From DASSWB01 sp035705495 (GTDB lineage: Bacteria; Bacteroidota; Bacteroidia; Flavobacteriales; Flavobacteriaceae), in contig DASSWB010000115.1 of the NCBI GenBank assembly GCA_035705495.1, forward strand, positions 1-10,065: a stretch of DNA of 10,065 bases. Reading direction: 5' to 3'. Both the position numbers and the translations under genes were made by a program. Within the stretch, counting starts at the first letter, position 1. Each line of letters starts with the position of its first letter. The notes below the pieces were generated by a model. The model saw nothing but the letters and a program-made list of their open reading frames with translations. It was not told the DNA's origin and did no database searches. Positions 1 to 7,215 of the stretch are shown here, piece after piece.

Positions 1-464
1 TTAATAAAAGTAATGGATGTTGGGGTACCGATCATTTGTACATTGAGATCGGACTATATTTCGAACAGATTAAAAGATATATGGATGTTTTTCCGAAAAG
101 GAATATTTTGATTCTTAATTATGATGATTTTAAAGCCAATAGTAATGATGTTTTAAAAACAATAACCCAATTTTTGGGTGTTGCTCCTTTTTCAATCCAA
201 GAATCTTCACATCGAAAAAATGTGGCTAAAATCCCCAAAAATCGGCTATCTTATCTTATGATTCAGTCCAATTATCTTAAAAAATTCGGGAAGGTACTGT
301 TAAATGATAAACTCGTCAAGAACTTAAAAAATCTTTTATTGACTGAAAAGGGAATTGCACCTATTACCCCTTTCGATAGATTGGAATTAAAGCAGTTTTT
401 CGAAGAAGACTTAAAAAACACACAAAAATTGACAGGCCACAATCTATCATCTTGGTTAAATTAA
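1..464 (+). CDS. Sulfotransferase domain protein, C-terminal part (5' end outside window)
   Basis: The reading frame is open from the window edge (first full codon at base 3) to TAA at 462-464, giving 153 visible residues. It is therefore a 5'-truncated gene, not one starting at the internal TTG at 36. The visible part matches the C-terminal half of PAPS-dependent sulfotransferases of the Sulfotransfer_1 type. A G-x-Y-x-x-Q-I-x-R-Y stretch is followed by F-P, a hydrophobic strand (ILILNYDDF), and then a V-L-x-x-I-x-x-FLGV helix that is characteristic of the family. The PAPS-binding loop would lie upstream of the window. By family knowledge it would move sulfate from PAPS to a sugar hydroxyl or amine in the cytoplasm. 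It lies 13 nt before the next gene, so the two are probably co-transcribed. A second sulfotransferase lies at 6321-7211; the C-termini differ clearly, so they are not a recent duplication. The family is fairly sure; the acceptor is unknown. Confidence 0.82.
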   Translation, partial: NKSNGCWGTDHLYIEIGLYFEQIKRYMDVFPKRNILILNYDDFKANSNDVLKTITQFLGVAPFSIQESSHRKNVAKIPKNRLSYLMIQSNYLKKFGKVLLNDKLVKNLKNLLLTEKGIAPITPFDRLELKQFFEEDLKNTQKLTGHNLSSWLN

Positions 465-477
465 TTAGTTTAGAGGT

Positions 478-1647
478 ATGTTAAATTTAGATGATTTATT
501 TGTTATTGGAGTACTAATGTTTTTTCTGATATATTCCGCAAAAGATGGAATAGGTTATTTTTTTATATCAACCTTGGTGCTAACAATCAATTTTGTCGGT
601 AATTTGATGCTTGAAGAGAATCTAATAGTACCTACTAACATTAATTTTGCCCTTTTTTTCCTAATTCATATTATTTTTTTTCGCCTTTTTTCTAAGTATC
701 GTTTTGTAAATCAAAAATTTCAACCGCAGAGATTTCTTTATTTCAGGGGAAAGAAGATATTGTGGATTTATTTTATCATTGCATTGCTGGGAGGGATATT
801 TTTCTTTTATCAAGTTGGTTTGCTTGTTTTTATGGATAATCTTTTAGAAGCACGTGAGAGATTGAGATATGGGAACGGTATTTTTTCCAGAATAATTCTA
901 CATGGATTGCCTATTATTGCAGGCATTTTTATTTGCCATTACTGCTTTCAGAAAAAGATTATTTATTTAATTGCACCAATACTTGCTATAGTTTTTATTC
1001 TACTTACGGGATATAGAGGTTTTATAATTTGGACATTACTTTATTTTTTAATGGTCTTCAACAACTTCAAAAAAATAAAGATTTACAATTGGAAAATATG
1101 GTCGGGTAGCATCGCAATTTTCTTTTTTTCTATTTTTTTAACACAACAATATTATAGCAATTTATCCTTGCAGAGTGCGATGATCCGTTTTCTAGAAAGG
1201 ATTTTTATAAATAATGTATTTGGATATAATATATTGATTAATAAATATCTTCCTCTGCATGATATTAGTCTTTCCGAGATTGACAATTTACCCAGTACTC
1301 TTTTCGCATGGAATTTCGGTGGCAGTGGTAAATTAGTGCAAATGGGGGCTGAATTGACGGTGACCTTACCTGGAATGTCTTATGTTTTGGGAGGATACGC
1401 TATGACACTGATTTTTGGTGCTTTAATAGGTTCCATTTCAGGTAGTTTGGTGCGATTAAATAGACTTTCTATTGATCCCAGTCATACTGCGATTAGGACA
1501 TTCCTGCTTTTTTCTTTTGTTACCTTAATTAATCGAGGATATATTATGAATTTTATAAGTATCGCTATTGTTTCGACGGTTATTATGTATTTAATGTTTT
1601 TTCTTCCTTCCAAAAAAGTGATTAGAACCGAATATTCAAGAGGATGA
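478..1647 (+). CDS. Oligosaccharide repeat-unit polymerase (Wzy-like), polytopic membrane protein
   Basis: This 389-residue protein is very hydrophobic. Membrane segments are visible at roughly residues 8-42, 56-71, 94-117, 138-153, 161-178, 181-194, 210-222, 300-322 and 341-376. A loop with charged residues (about 120-134, EARERLRYGNG) follows one of them. A T-G-Y-R-G motif at 177-181 starts the next helix and resembles the S/T-G-x-R-G motif of oligosaccharide repeat-unit polymerases. A large polar, presumably periplasmic, loop spans about 223-300. Size and topology suit a Wzy polymerase, which joins undecaprenyl-PP-linked repeat units at the periplasmic face of the inner membrane. The ATG at 478 has AGAGG just upstream, but only 1 nt away, so the ribosome-binding site is poor, as is common in Bacteroidota. 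The neighbouring sulfotransferase and glycosyltransferases support the role. Sequence conservation in this class is low, so an unrelated polytopic polysaccharide protein cannot be excluded. Confidence 0.7.
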   Translation: MLNLDDLFVIGVLMFFLIYSAKDGIGYFFISTLVLTINFVGNLMLEENLIVPTNINFALFFLIHIIFFRLFSKYRFVNQKFQPQRFLYFRGKKILWIYFIIALLGGIFFFYQVGLLVFMDNLLEARERLRYGNGIFSRIILHGLPIIAGIFICHYCFQKKIIYLIAPILAIVFILLTGYRGFIIWTLLYFLMVFNNFKKIKIYNWKIWSGSIAIFFFSIFLTQQYYSNLSLQSAMIRFLERIFINNVFGYNILINKYLPLHDISLSEIDNLPSTLFAWNFGGSGKLVQMGAELTVTLPGMSYVLGGYAMTLIFGALIGSISGSLVRLNRLSIDPSHTAIRTFLLFSFVTLINRGYIMNFISIAIVSTVIMYLMFFLPSKKVIRTEYSRG

Positions 1648-1801
1648 TCAGAATGGTTTAAACGATAATATTTGGGTTTTATGTGATTAAAAACTTCAAA
1701 AAGTTATGTTTAGAATTAACAATTAAATACATATTATCATACGAAATTACACAAAAATATATTTCAATAATACAAAAGAAACCATCTCTAGAGTTTTATT
1801 A

Positions 1802-3040
1802 ATGAAACCCAAAAGATTCGACTATCTTATTTTTGTTGTTTTATGTCTAAGTTCGTATTTGTTGCCTTCGGAAATAGTTTTTTTTATAGCGCTGTTAGGC
1901 ATCGTTGCATCATATACGGGTAAAATTCATTTTCTGGAAATTGGTAAAATTCTTTTATTTCCATTAATTCTAATATTGTTGGGTTTAATAAACTCGTACC
2001 ATAATGATGTTTATTTAGTCATTAGAGACTTTTATTATTTTGGGTCTTCCATTATAGTGTTTTATTTTGGTTATAGTTCCGGTTTACGTTTTTCCCTGAA
2101 AAAATTGATGAAGGTTATAGTTCAATTGGGTTTCCTGCTTGCTTTAATTTATTTGGTTAAATTTTTGATGGAGAAAGACATAGAATCGTTTTATCAAATT
2201 AGACAACAACTTGGAACTGCGAGTTATTTAATTATTATTTCCCTGATTCTACTCATCCTCTCCGAGAAATATTCAATTGAGATATTTCCCAAACGAATCA
2301 GAAACGGTTTATTAGTATACTTTACTGCAATTTCGATTTTAGCACTTTCTAGAACATTCCTGTTAGTCTTTATTGTTTTATTGATTTGCGGTCTCGGATT
2401 GTTGTCTTTCAATAAATATTTTATCCGAAATATACTTGTTATTATTTGTACTGTATTAATCGGTTGGTGGTCTCTGTCTAGAATAGATGGCATGGAGCCT
2501 TATTCATTCATTGGGAAACTTCAAAGCTCTTTGGATGAGGTTACCATTCAAGATTATAATCCAAAACAGGAAATAATATACAGTTGGCGAGGAGTGGAAG
2601 CGTATAAAGGAATGCAAGAATTTAAGGCGGGATCATTGATTGAAAAAGTAGTGGGCCATGGCTTTGGCAAATCGGCGGATATTGGTTTCGAAATGACTTT
2701 AGATGGAAAAGTTTTTACTTCAATTTCAAAATTTCATAATGGGTATATTAGCATCCTTTTAAAAACCGGAATTTTAGGTGTAATTGTATATTTTCTGTTT
2801 TTTTTCCAGATGGTTTGGAATAGTTTAAAACAGGATAATAAAGCAAATCTTCATTCTAGGTTTATTAATAACATGATTGTTGGAATATCCATCGTTTATC
2901 TGTTAACCACTATTGTTATAGCTGGCTGGTTAAACACTGGAAGCTTCATAATCTTCTCTTTCCTACTGGGTTATTTTTTGAAGTTAAAAAAGAAGCAAAA
3001 CAATACTTTTGAATTGTCAGACATTAAAATTTCTAGTTGA
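1802..3040 (+). CDS. O-antigen ligase/polymerase family membrane protein (Wzy_C type)
   Basis: This 412-residue polytopic protein has about 10-12 membrane segments, including residues 8-35, 50-64, 79-91, 104-121, 139-153, 168-202, 208-223, 320-340, 357-376 and 379-394. Features of the O-antigen ligase/polymerase (Wzy_C, WaaL) fold can be seen. There is an A-L-S-R-T motif at 181-185 opening a helix. A long polar periplasmic loop (about 224-318) holds S-W-R-G at 261-264, G-H-G-F-G at 285-289 and F-H-N-G-Y at 311-315, followed by a K-T-G-I-L-G helix. The loop arginine and the HN motif are the usual functional residues of this superfamily. It either polymerises lipid-linked repeats or ligates a finished chain to an acceptor; sequence alone does not decide. 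ATG 1802 follows a 154-nt gap and appears to head the gene run to 8064. It differs in family from the Wzy-like protein at 478-1647. Confidence 0.82.
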   Translation: MKPKRFDYLIFVVLCLSSYLLPSEIVFFIALLGIVASYTGKIHFLEIGKILLFPLILILLGLINSYHNDVYLVIRDFYYFGSSIIVFYFGYSSGLRFSLKKLMKVIVQLGFLLALIYLVKFLMEKDIESFYQIRQQLGTASYLIIISLILLILSEKYSIEIFPKRIRNGLLVYFTAISILALSRTFLLVFIVLLICGLGLLSFNKYFIRNILVIICTVLIGWWSLSRIDGMEPYSFIGKLQSSLDEVTIQDYNPKQEIIYSWRGVEAYKGMQEFKAGSLIEKVVGHGFGKSADIGFEMTLDGKVFTSISKFHNGYISILLKTGILGVIVYFLFFFQMVWNSLKQDNKANLHSRFINNMIVGISIVYLLTTIVIAGWLNTGSFIIFSFLLGYFLKLKKKQNNTFELSDIKISS

Positions 3041-3055
3041 CCAAAATTAAGTAAA

Positions 3056-4096
3056 GTGAGAAAGACAATTCATATAATAATTGTAAACTATGGTAATTGG
3101 AAGGATACAATTGAATGTATTGAATCTATTTTAAGTAATAGATTTACCGATTATCAATTAATCATAGTTGATAACTTTTCGCCTAATGATTCTGAGAAGA
3201 AAATAAAAGAATTTCTTGAAGGTACTCTTGAACCAACTATTGAATATTCTTATTTTACGACTAGACTTAAAGAAAGAAAACGAAGGTTACCATATATTTT
3301 TTATCAAATCGAAAATGGGACTTTTAAAAACGATGTGAAAAAAAATGAATTGGGAAATCCTAAAATTGCCTTGCATCAGCTTCGAAAGCCTATTCTATTT
3401 ATTCAAACCGGGGAAAACTTGGGTTTTGCTGGCGGCAATAATGTTGCTTTACAATTGTTGCTTTCTTCTAAACCAGAACTGGATGATCCGGAAAAAATTC
3501 TTCTTCTTAATCCCGATACTTTTATCCTTGAAAATACGCTTATTGAATTTGATAAGATTGAATGCGATTTCTTTGTAGGTTCTGGTATTATTAAAAACTA
3601 CAATAATCCATTAGAACAAGGAAATGTTGGTGGAATGTCCTTGAAAAAATTATTTGGTATTCCAAAACCAATTCAAGACATAGACAATGTTGGAAAAATT
3701 GAATATTTATATGGTGGAGCTCTGCTGACAAATTTATTCACTGTAAGGAAGATCGGATTATTACCGAAGGAATATTTTCTATACTGGGAAGAAACAGATT
3801 GGTGCCATAGAGCGAAAGTGGCAGGTGCAAAATTTATCATTTGTCCTGATGCGATTATTTTTGATAAGGTAGGTACATCAATTGGCAGAGGTTATTTGGC
3901 TCATTATTACTTTATTAGAAACGGACTCATTTTTTATAATAAATATTATCGGCACTTATTACCCAGTCATTTTTTCTATAATGTGATTCGATGCTTAAAT
4001 AAATTGAGAAAAGGAGAATTTAGAAATGCAAAAGCAATTTTCGATGGGACAAAAGATTTCCTTAAAGGAAAAGAAGGACATAAAGTTATTGGTTGA
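3056..4096 (+). CDS. Glycosyltransferase family 2 (WbbL/rhamnosyltransferase-like)
   Basis: This is a 346-residue GT-A enzyme that would transfer a sugar from a nucleotide donor to the growing lipid-linked oligosaccharide at the cytoplasmic face. It begins with the family's typical strand and motif I-I-I-V-N-Y (7-12), with N-W-K-D-T shortly after. V-D-N at 38-40 binds the nucleotide. NLGFAGGNN (121-129) is the hallmark of the WbbL-like GT2 branch. N-P-D (152-154) corresponds to the metal-binding DxD. G-G-A (220-222) and W-E-E-T-D-W (244-249) form the acceptor/catalytic region. The C-terminal amphipathic part ends in the family-like G-x-K-D-F-L-K-G-K-x-G. The start is GTG at 3056. It is the only acceptable start before the conserved first strand, because the preceding gene's TGA lies in the same frame six codons upstream. 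A segment of about 70 residues (50-119), rich in basic residues, separates the nucleotide-binding strand from the GFAGGNN motif. Donor and acceptor cannot be assigned. Confidence 0.88.
   Translation: MRKTIHIIIVNYGNWKDTIECIESILSNRFTDYQLIIVDNFSPNDSEKKIKEFLEGTLEPTIEYSYFTTRLKERKRRLPYIFYQIENGTFKNDVKKNELGNPKIALHQLRKPILFIQTGENLGFAGGNNVALQLLLSSKPELDDPEKILLLNPDTFILENTLIEFDKIECDFFVGSGIIKNYNNPLEQGNVGGMSLKKLFGIPKPIQDIDNVGKIEYLYGGALLTNLFTVRKIGLLPKEYFLYWEETDWCHRAKVAGAKFIICPDAIIFDKVGTSIGRGYLAHYYFIRNGLIFYNKYYRHLLPSHFFYNVIRCLNKLRKGEFRNAKAIFDGTKDFLKGKEGHKVIG
4011..4016 (+). promoter_or_regulatory. Shine-Dalgarno-like AAGGAG inside the GT2 gene
   Basis: AAGGAG lies 9 nt before the ATG at 4026, a normal ribosome-binding distance. 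Most junctions in this window lack a good Shine-Dalgarno. It therefore favours 4026 as the start of the next glycosyltransferase, even though this creates a 71-nt overlap with the GT2 gene. A purine-rich stretch in AT-rich coding sequence could also arise by chance. Confidence 0.5.
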
Positions 4097-5216
4097 TGGC
4101 CACGTATTTGATGGTTTTCATCAAGGAAGTAGGACTTTCCTAAAAGGGATATACAGTAATTTCGATGCGGAAAAATATAATATAAGAATATTTTTTGCGG
4201 CAAACAATCTTGATAACTTAAAAAAAGAGTTTAAGGGAAAAAAGGGCATCGAATTTGTCAAATTAAAATTCACAAATAAATATTTAAGGCTAGCGTATGA
4301 AATCCCCTCCCTGATTCAAAAACTCAATATTGATTTTGCTCATTTTAACTATTTCTTGCCATTGGTATTGAATAAACATTGTAAATATATAGTTACAATA
4401 CATGATGTTTTATTTCTGGATTTTCCGCAATTCTTTCCGAAAACTTATTATTTAAAAAATAAATGGTTGTTTGGTTGGGCCGCAAAAAAAGCGGACTTAG
4501 TAAATACAGTTTCCGAGTATTCAAAATCTAGGATTGTAGAAAATTTTAAATTAGAAAAAAAGGCAGTTACGGTTTTGCCCAATGCAATTGAGGAAGATTT
4601 TTTTTTAAACAATGATAAAGGCCTGGACCAGAAGTATATTCAGAATAAATATGGGATACCTGATTTTTTATTATATGTAAGTAGAATAGAACCGAGAAAA
4701 AATCATATAGTTTTACTAAAAGCTTTTCATCAACTTAAGCTTTGGGAAAAGGGTATTGAATTAGTCTTTTTAGGAAAAAAGGCAATCGATGATAAAGAAT
4801 TGGATAGATATTTTGAACTTGTACAGAGAGAATCCGGGAACAGGATTCATCATTTAGAAATAGTAGATTGGAGTGACTTAAAAAGATTTTATAATGCTGC
4901 ATTAATTTCATGTTATCCGTCTTTATGTGAAGGTTTTGGTATTCCGCCCTTGGAGTCAGCTGCATTAAAAACCCCGACAATATGTTCCAACCAAACCGCT
5001 ATGAATGAGTTTTCATTTTTTGGAAAAAATCATATTGATCCTCAGGATATTAAAACCATGAAAGATGCAATTTTGCAAACTTTGGAAAACGTAGGGTCTC
5101 CTGGTTTGGAAACCCATTTGGAAGACTTGAGGTCGACAATAAAGCGAAAATATAATTGGAGCATTAGCGCTGATATTTTAGGAAAATCAATAAAAATGGA
5201 AGCTTTAAAAAAATAG
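4026..5216 (+). CDS. Glycosyltransferase family 4 (GT-B fold, glycosyl transferases group 1)
   Basis: This is a 396-residue GT-B enzyme, presumably acting in the cytoplasm on the lipid-linked repeat unit. The N-terminal acceptor domain begins at the strand L-L-V-D-G-H (21-26) with H-Q-G-S-R-T-F (32-38). A T-I-H-D-V motif (124-128) and N-T-V-S-E-Y-S (160-166) follow. The C-terminal donor domain has the marks of family 4: V-L-P-N-A-I (183-188), V-S-R-I-E-P-R-K-N (218-226), and the EX7E motif E302-GFGIPPL-E310, in which the glutamates position the donor phosphate and ribose. ATG 4026 was chosen because AAGGAG stands 9 nt upstream. ATG 4044 and TTG 4089 are alternatives that would shorten the non-conserved head of about 20 residues and reduce the 71-nt overlap with the GT2 gene. 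The sugar specificity is not readable. A T9 tract occurs at 4598-4606. Confidence 0.9.
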   Translation: MQKQFSMGQKISLKEKKDIKLLVDGHVFDGFHQGSRTFLKGIYSNFDAEKYNIRIFFAANNLDNLKKEFKGKKGIEFVKLKFTNKYLRLAYEIPSLIQKLNIDFAHFNYFLPLVLNKHCKYIVTIHDVLFLDFPQFFPKTYYLKNKWLFGWAAKKADLVNTVSEYSKSRIVENFKLEKKAVTVLPNAIEEDFFLNNDKGLDQKYIQNKYGIPDFLLYVSRIEPRKNHIVLLKAFHQLKLWEKGIELVFLGKKAIDDKELDRYFELVQRESGNRIHHLEIVDWSDLKRFYNAALISCYPSLCEGFGIPPLESAALKTPTICSNQTAMNEFSFFGKNHIDPQDIKTMKDAILQTLENVGSPGLETHLEDLRSTIKRKYNWSISADILGKSIKMEALKK

Positions 5217-5224
5217 ATGAATTA

Positions 5225-6328
5225 ATGAGAATAGCAATAATTGGAACTCGTGGTATTCCGGCGAATTATGGTGGTTTTGAAACCTTTGCAGAAGAAGTTG
5301 CAAAAAGAATGACTCAGAAAAGCATTGAAGTTCTTGTCATAGGCGATAAAAGTTTAGATTATAACAAACAATATTATATCGGAGTTCAGATAGAGAAAAC
5401 AAAAAATTCAAAACCTCAAAATCCTATTGGATTTTATAGGGAAAGTTTGAAAAAGGCAATAGGTTGGGATGCAGATTTTATTTTAATGTGCGGAGTGGGA
5501 GGAACCATGCTTATCCCCTTCTTTAAATCGAAAAAAAGGGTTATTGCCGTGAATCCGGATGGTTTAGGTTTTAAAAGAGATAAATATGTGTGGTGGAAGA
5601 AAGCTGTTTTTTATTCTCAATATTTTGCAGCTAGTAAAGTATCTCAGCATCTGGTTTGTGATTCAATAGGTATTCAAACGTATTTTAGAAAAAAAATAGG
5701 TAGAAAACGAAATTCAACTGTCATAGAATATGGAACCTATCTCAACCCATTTTTAAAAAATAAAATAAAAGAGGATGACTTTAAGAAACATGAATTGGCT
5801 TATAAACTTAATGAATACCATTTAGTAGTTGCCAGATTAGAACCTGAAAATAACGTAAAAATGATTATGGAAGGTTTTTTAAATAGCGACGCTAAATTTC
5901 CGTTGGTTATAGTGGGAAATTTAAATACCCCTCATTCAAAGGATTTGATTAAATACAAATCAGATAAACTCCATTTCATAGGAGGAGTTTATGACAGAGA
6001 AAAACTACAGTTACTAAGAGCAGGTAGTAAAAGTTATTGGCATGGTCATTCTGTTGGAGGAACTAATCCGTCGTTACTAGAGGCTATGGGATCTGCCAAC
6101 TTATGTGTGTGTCACGAAAACATTTTTAATAGGGAAGTGGTTCTTGAGAATGGGTTTTATTTTGAAAACAGTAAATCTGCGGCAAAACTATTTGACGAAG
6201 TTGAAGCCAACAATTTCCAAAATTTAAAGAATGGAGCCTTGGAACGTGCAAAAATATATTATAACTGGGAAAGAATAACAGATATGTATGTTGAACTTGC
6301 TAAAGAAACTACCCGCATTAATGACTAA
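5225..6328 (+). CDS. DUF1972-type glycosyltransferase, putative rhamnosyltransferase
   Basis: This 367-residue GT-B enzyme has an N-terminal DUF1972 domain. The start motif I-I-G-T-R-G-I-P-A-N-Y-G-G-F-E-T (5-20) is diagnostic for the family that includes the pneumococcal capsule rhamnosyltransferase WchF/Cps2T. N-P-D-G-L-G-F-K-R (110-118) matches the family's NPDG-x-x-x-KR motif. The donor domain shows V-V-A-R-L-E-P-E-N-N (201-210), V-I-V-G-N (228-232), F-I-G-G-V-Y-D (251-257), and H-G-H-S-V-G-G-T-N-P-S-L-L-E-A (273-287), which holds the conserved donor-binding glutamate. By analogy it would add a rhamnose or another deoxyhexose to the lipid-linked repeat unit; that specificity is an inference. 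ATG 5225 begins 8 nt after the previous stop, and the gene overlaps the next by ATGACTAA, consistent with one operon and translational coupling. No dTDP-rhamnose synthesis genes are in the window. Confidence 0.88.
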   Translation: MRIAIIGTRGIPANYGGFETFAEEVAKRMTQKSIEVLVIGDKSLDYNKQYYIGVQIEKTKNSKPQNPIGFYRESLKKAIGWDADFILMCGVGGTMLIPFFKSKKRVIAVNPDGLGFKRDKYVWWKKAVFYSQYFAASKVSQHLVCDSIGIQTYFRKKIGRKRNSTVIEYGTYLNPFLKNKIKEDDFKKHELAYKLNEYHLVVARLEPENNVKMIMEGFLNSDAKFPLVIVGNLNTPHSKDLIKYKSDKLHFIGGVYDREKLQLLRAGSKSYWHGHSVGGTNPSLLEAMGSANLCVCHENIFNREVVLENGFYFENSKSAAKLFDEVEANNFQNLKNGALERAKIYYNWERITDMYVELAKETTRIND

Positions 6329-7211
6329 ACCAAATTTTATTATCGTTGGAGTAGCTCGATGTGGTACAACTTCACTGTTCCATTATCTAAATCAACATCC
6401 TCAAATAGGATTTCCAAAAAAGAAGGAACCTAAATATTTCAGCGCTATTCATCTAAAATTTCCGCAACGTGGAGTTGGAGATGAAACTGTAGATGAAAAA
6501 ATAGTAAAGGATTTTGATGAGTATAAAAGTCTTTTTAAAGGTTTGGACAATTATAAAATGATTGGAGAAGCAAGTTCAGATTATTTCTTCTATCATAAAA
6601 ATACCATTCCGGAAATTAGAAAAACCTTGGGCGATATTCCTATTATAATTTCAATAAGAAATCCCATAGAAAGAAGTTACTCGGCATATAACAATTTGGT
6701 CAGGGATGGAAGAGAAACTCTTTCATTTAAAGTAGCTTTAGATAAAGAAGAGGAGCGAATAAGAGAAGGCTGGGACTGGATGTGGGCATATAAAAAAGGC
6801 AGTTTATACGCGGAAGGGATAGAAGCTTTTAAGGGTAATTTCAGTAAAGTAAAGGTAATTTTGTTTGAAGAGTTACAGGATAATCCTTTGAACGTTCTTC
6901 ATGAGGTGGAAATTTTTCTAGGACTTCAGAAGTTTAATGATTATAACACTTCGGTTAAGTATAGTCCTTCAGGAAACCCCAAAAACCCATTAATTAAACT
7001 CATTTCTTCTAGAAATTCAAAATTGATCAATGTTCTGAGAACGACGGTTATGTCTATTTTCCCAAGAAAAACATTGGAAACAATAGCTAAAGGATTCTTT
7101 GCTAAAGGCGAAATAGATGAAGATGTAAAGATGAATTTAAAAAATTATTTTAAGAAAGATATCGTCCAAACGGAAAAACTAATAGAAAAATCACTTGACT
7201 TCTGGAAATAA
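6321..7211 (+). CDS. PAPS-dependent sulfotransferase, complete
   Basis: This 296-residue protein has the full Sulfotransfer_1 layout. Strand 1 and the 5'-phosphosulfate loop are F-I-I-V-G-V-A-R-C-G-T-T-S (6-18). G-E-A-S-S-D-Y (82-88) places a glutamate at the position that acts as catalytic base in heparan-type sulfotransferases. The 3'-phosphate motif is R113-N-P-x-x-R-x-x-S121, with a W/Y-rich segment after it (151-157). The second half contains V-K-V-I-L-F-E-E-L and V-L-x-E-V-E-I-F-L-G-L (192-202). It would transfer sulfate from PAPS to a sugar of the repeat unit in the cytoplasm. Start ATG 6321 is preferred over an in-frame TTG at 6288, because it puts the first strand at the normal place near the N-terminus and gives an 8-nt overlap with the preceding gene. 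It differs from the sulfotransferase at the left edge, suggesting two different sulfation positions. Whether the acceptor is O- or N-linked is unknown. Confidence 0.92.
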   Translation: MTKPNFIIVGVARCGTTSLFHYLNQHPQIGFPKKKEPKYFSAIHLKFPQRGVGDETVDEKIVKDFDEYKSLFKGLDNYKMIGEASSDYFFYHKNTIPEIRKTLGDIPIIISIRNPIERSYSAYNNLVRDGRETLSFKVALDKEEERIREGWDWMWAYKKGSLYAEGIEAFKGNFSKVKVILFEELQDNPLNVLHEVEIFLGLQKFNDYNTSVKYSPSGNPKNPLIKLISSRNSKLINVLRTTVMSIFPRKTLETIAKGFFAKGEIDEDVKMNLKNYFKKDIVQTEKLIEKSLDFWK

Positions 7212-7215
7212 TAAG

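Noticed and set aside
36..464. Complete small gene starting at TTG 36
   Set aside because: The frame is open to the window edge and the sequence before TTG 36 continues the sulfotransferase fold, so it is a 5'-truncated gene.
1705..1712. TATGTTTA as a promoter -7 box for the gene at 1802
   Set aside because: It lacks the final G of TAnnTTTG and has no TTG at the right spacing; such boxes are common in AT-rich DNA.
1786..1793. Palindrome CTCTAGAG before the gene at 1802
   Set aside because: It is a perfect 8-bp palindrome with no loop and no second copy nearby; it is most likely chance.
2224..2493. Minus-strand open frame of 89 codons
   Set aside because: It lies wholly inside the ligase/polymerase-like gene on the other strand and shows no recognisable motif or start context.
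3345..3578. Plus-strand open frame of 77 codons within the GT2 gene
   Set aside because: It overlaps the conserved GFAGGNN and NPD motif codons in another frame; it is a shadow of the real gene.
3976..4203. Minus-strand open frame across the GT2/GT4 junction
   Set aside because: It is antisense to two well-supported genes and its composition looks like a reverse translation of coding DNA.
4735..4980. Minus-strand open frame of 81 codons
   Set aside because: It is antisense to the GT4 donor-binding domain, with no independent support.
6288..6320. TTG 6288 as the sulfotransferase start
   Set aside because: It would add 11 unconserved residues and lengthen the overlap; ATG 6321 fits the family N-terminus and gives a normal 8-nt overlap.
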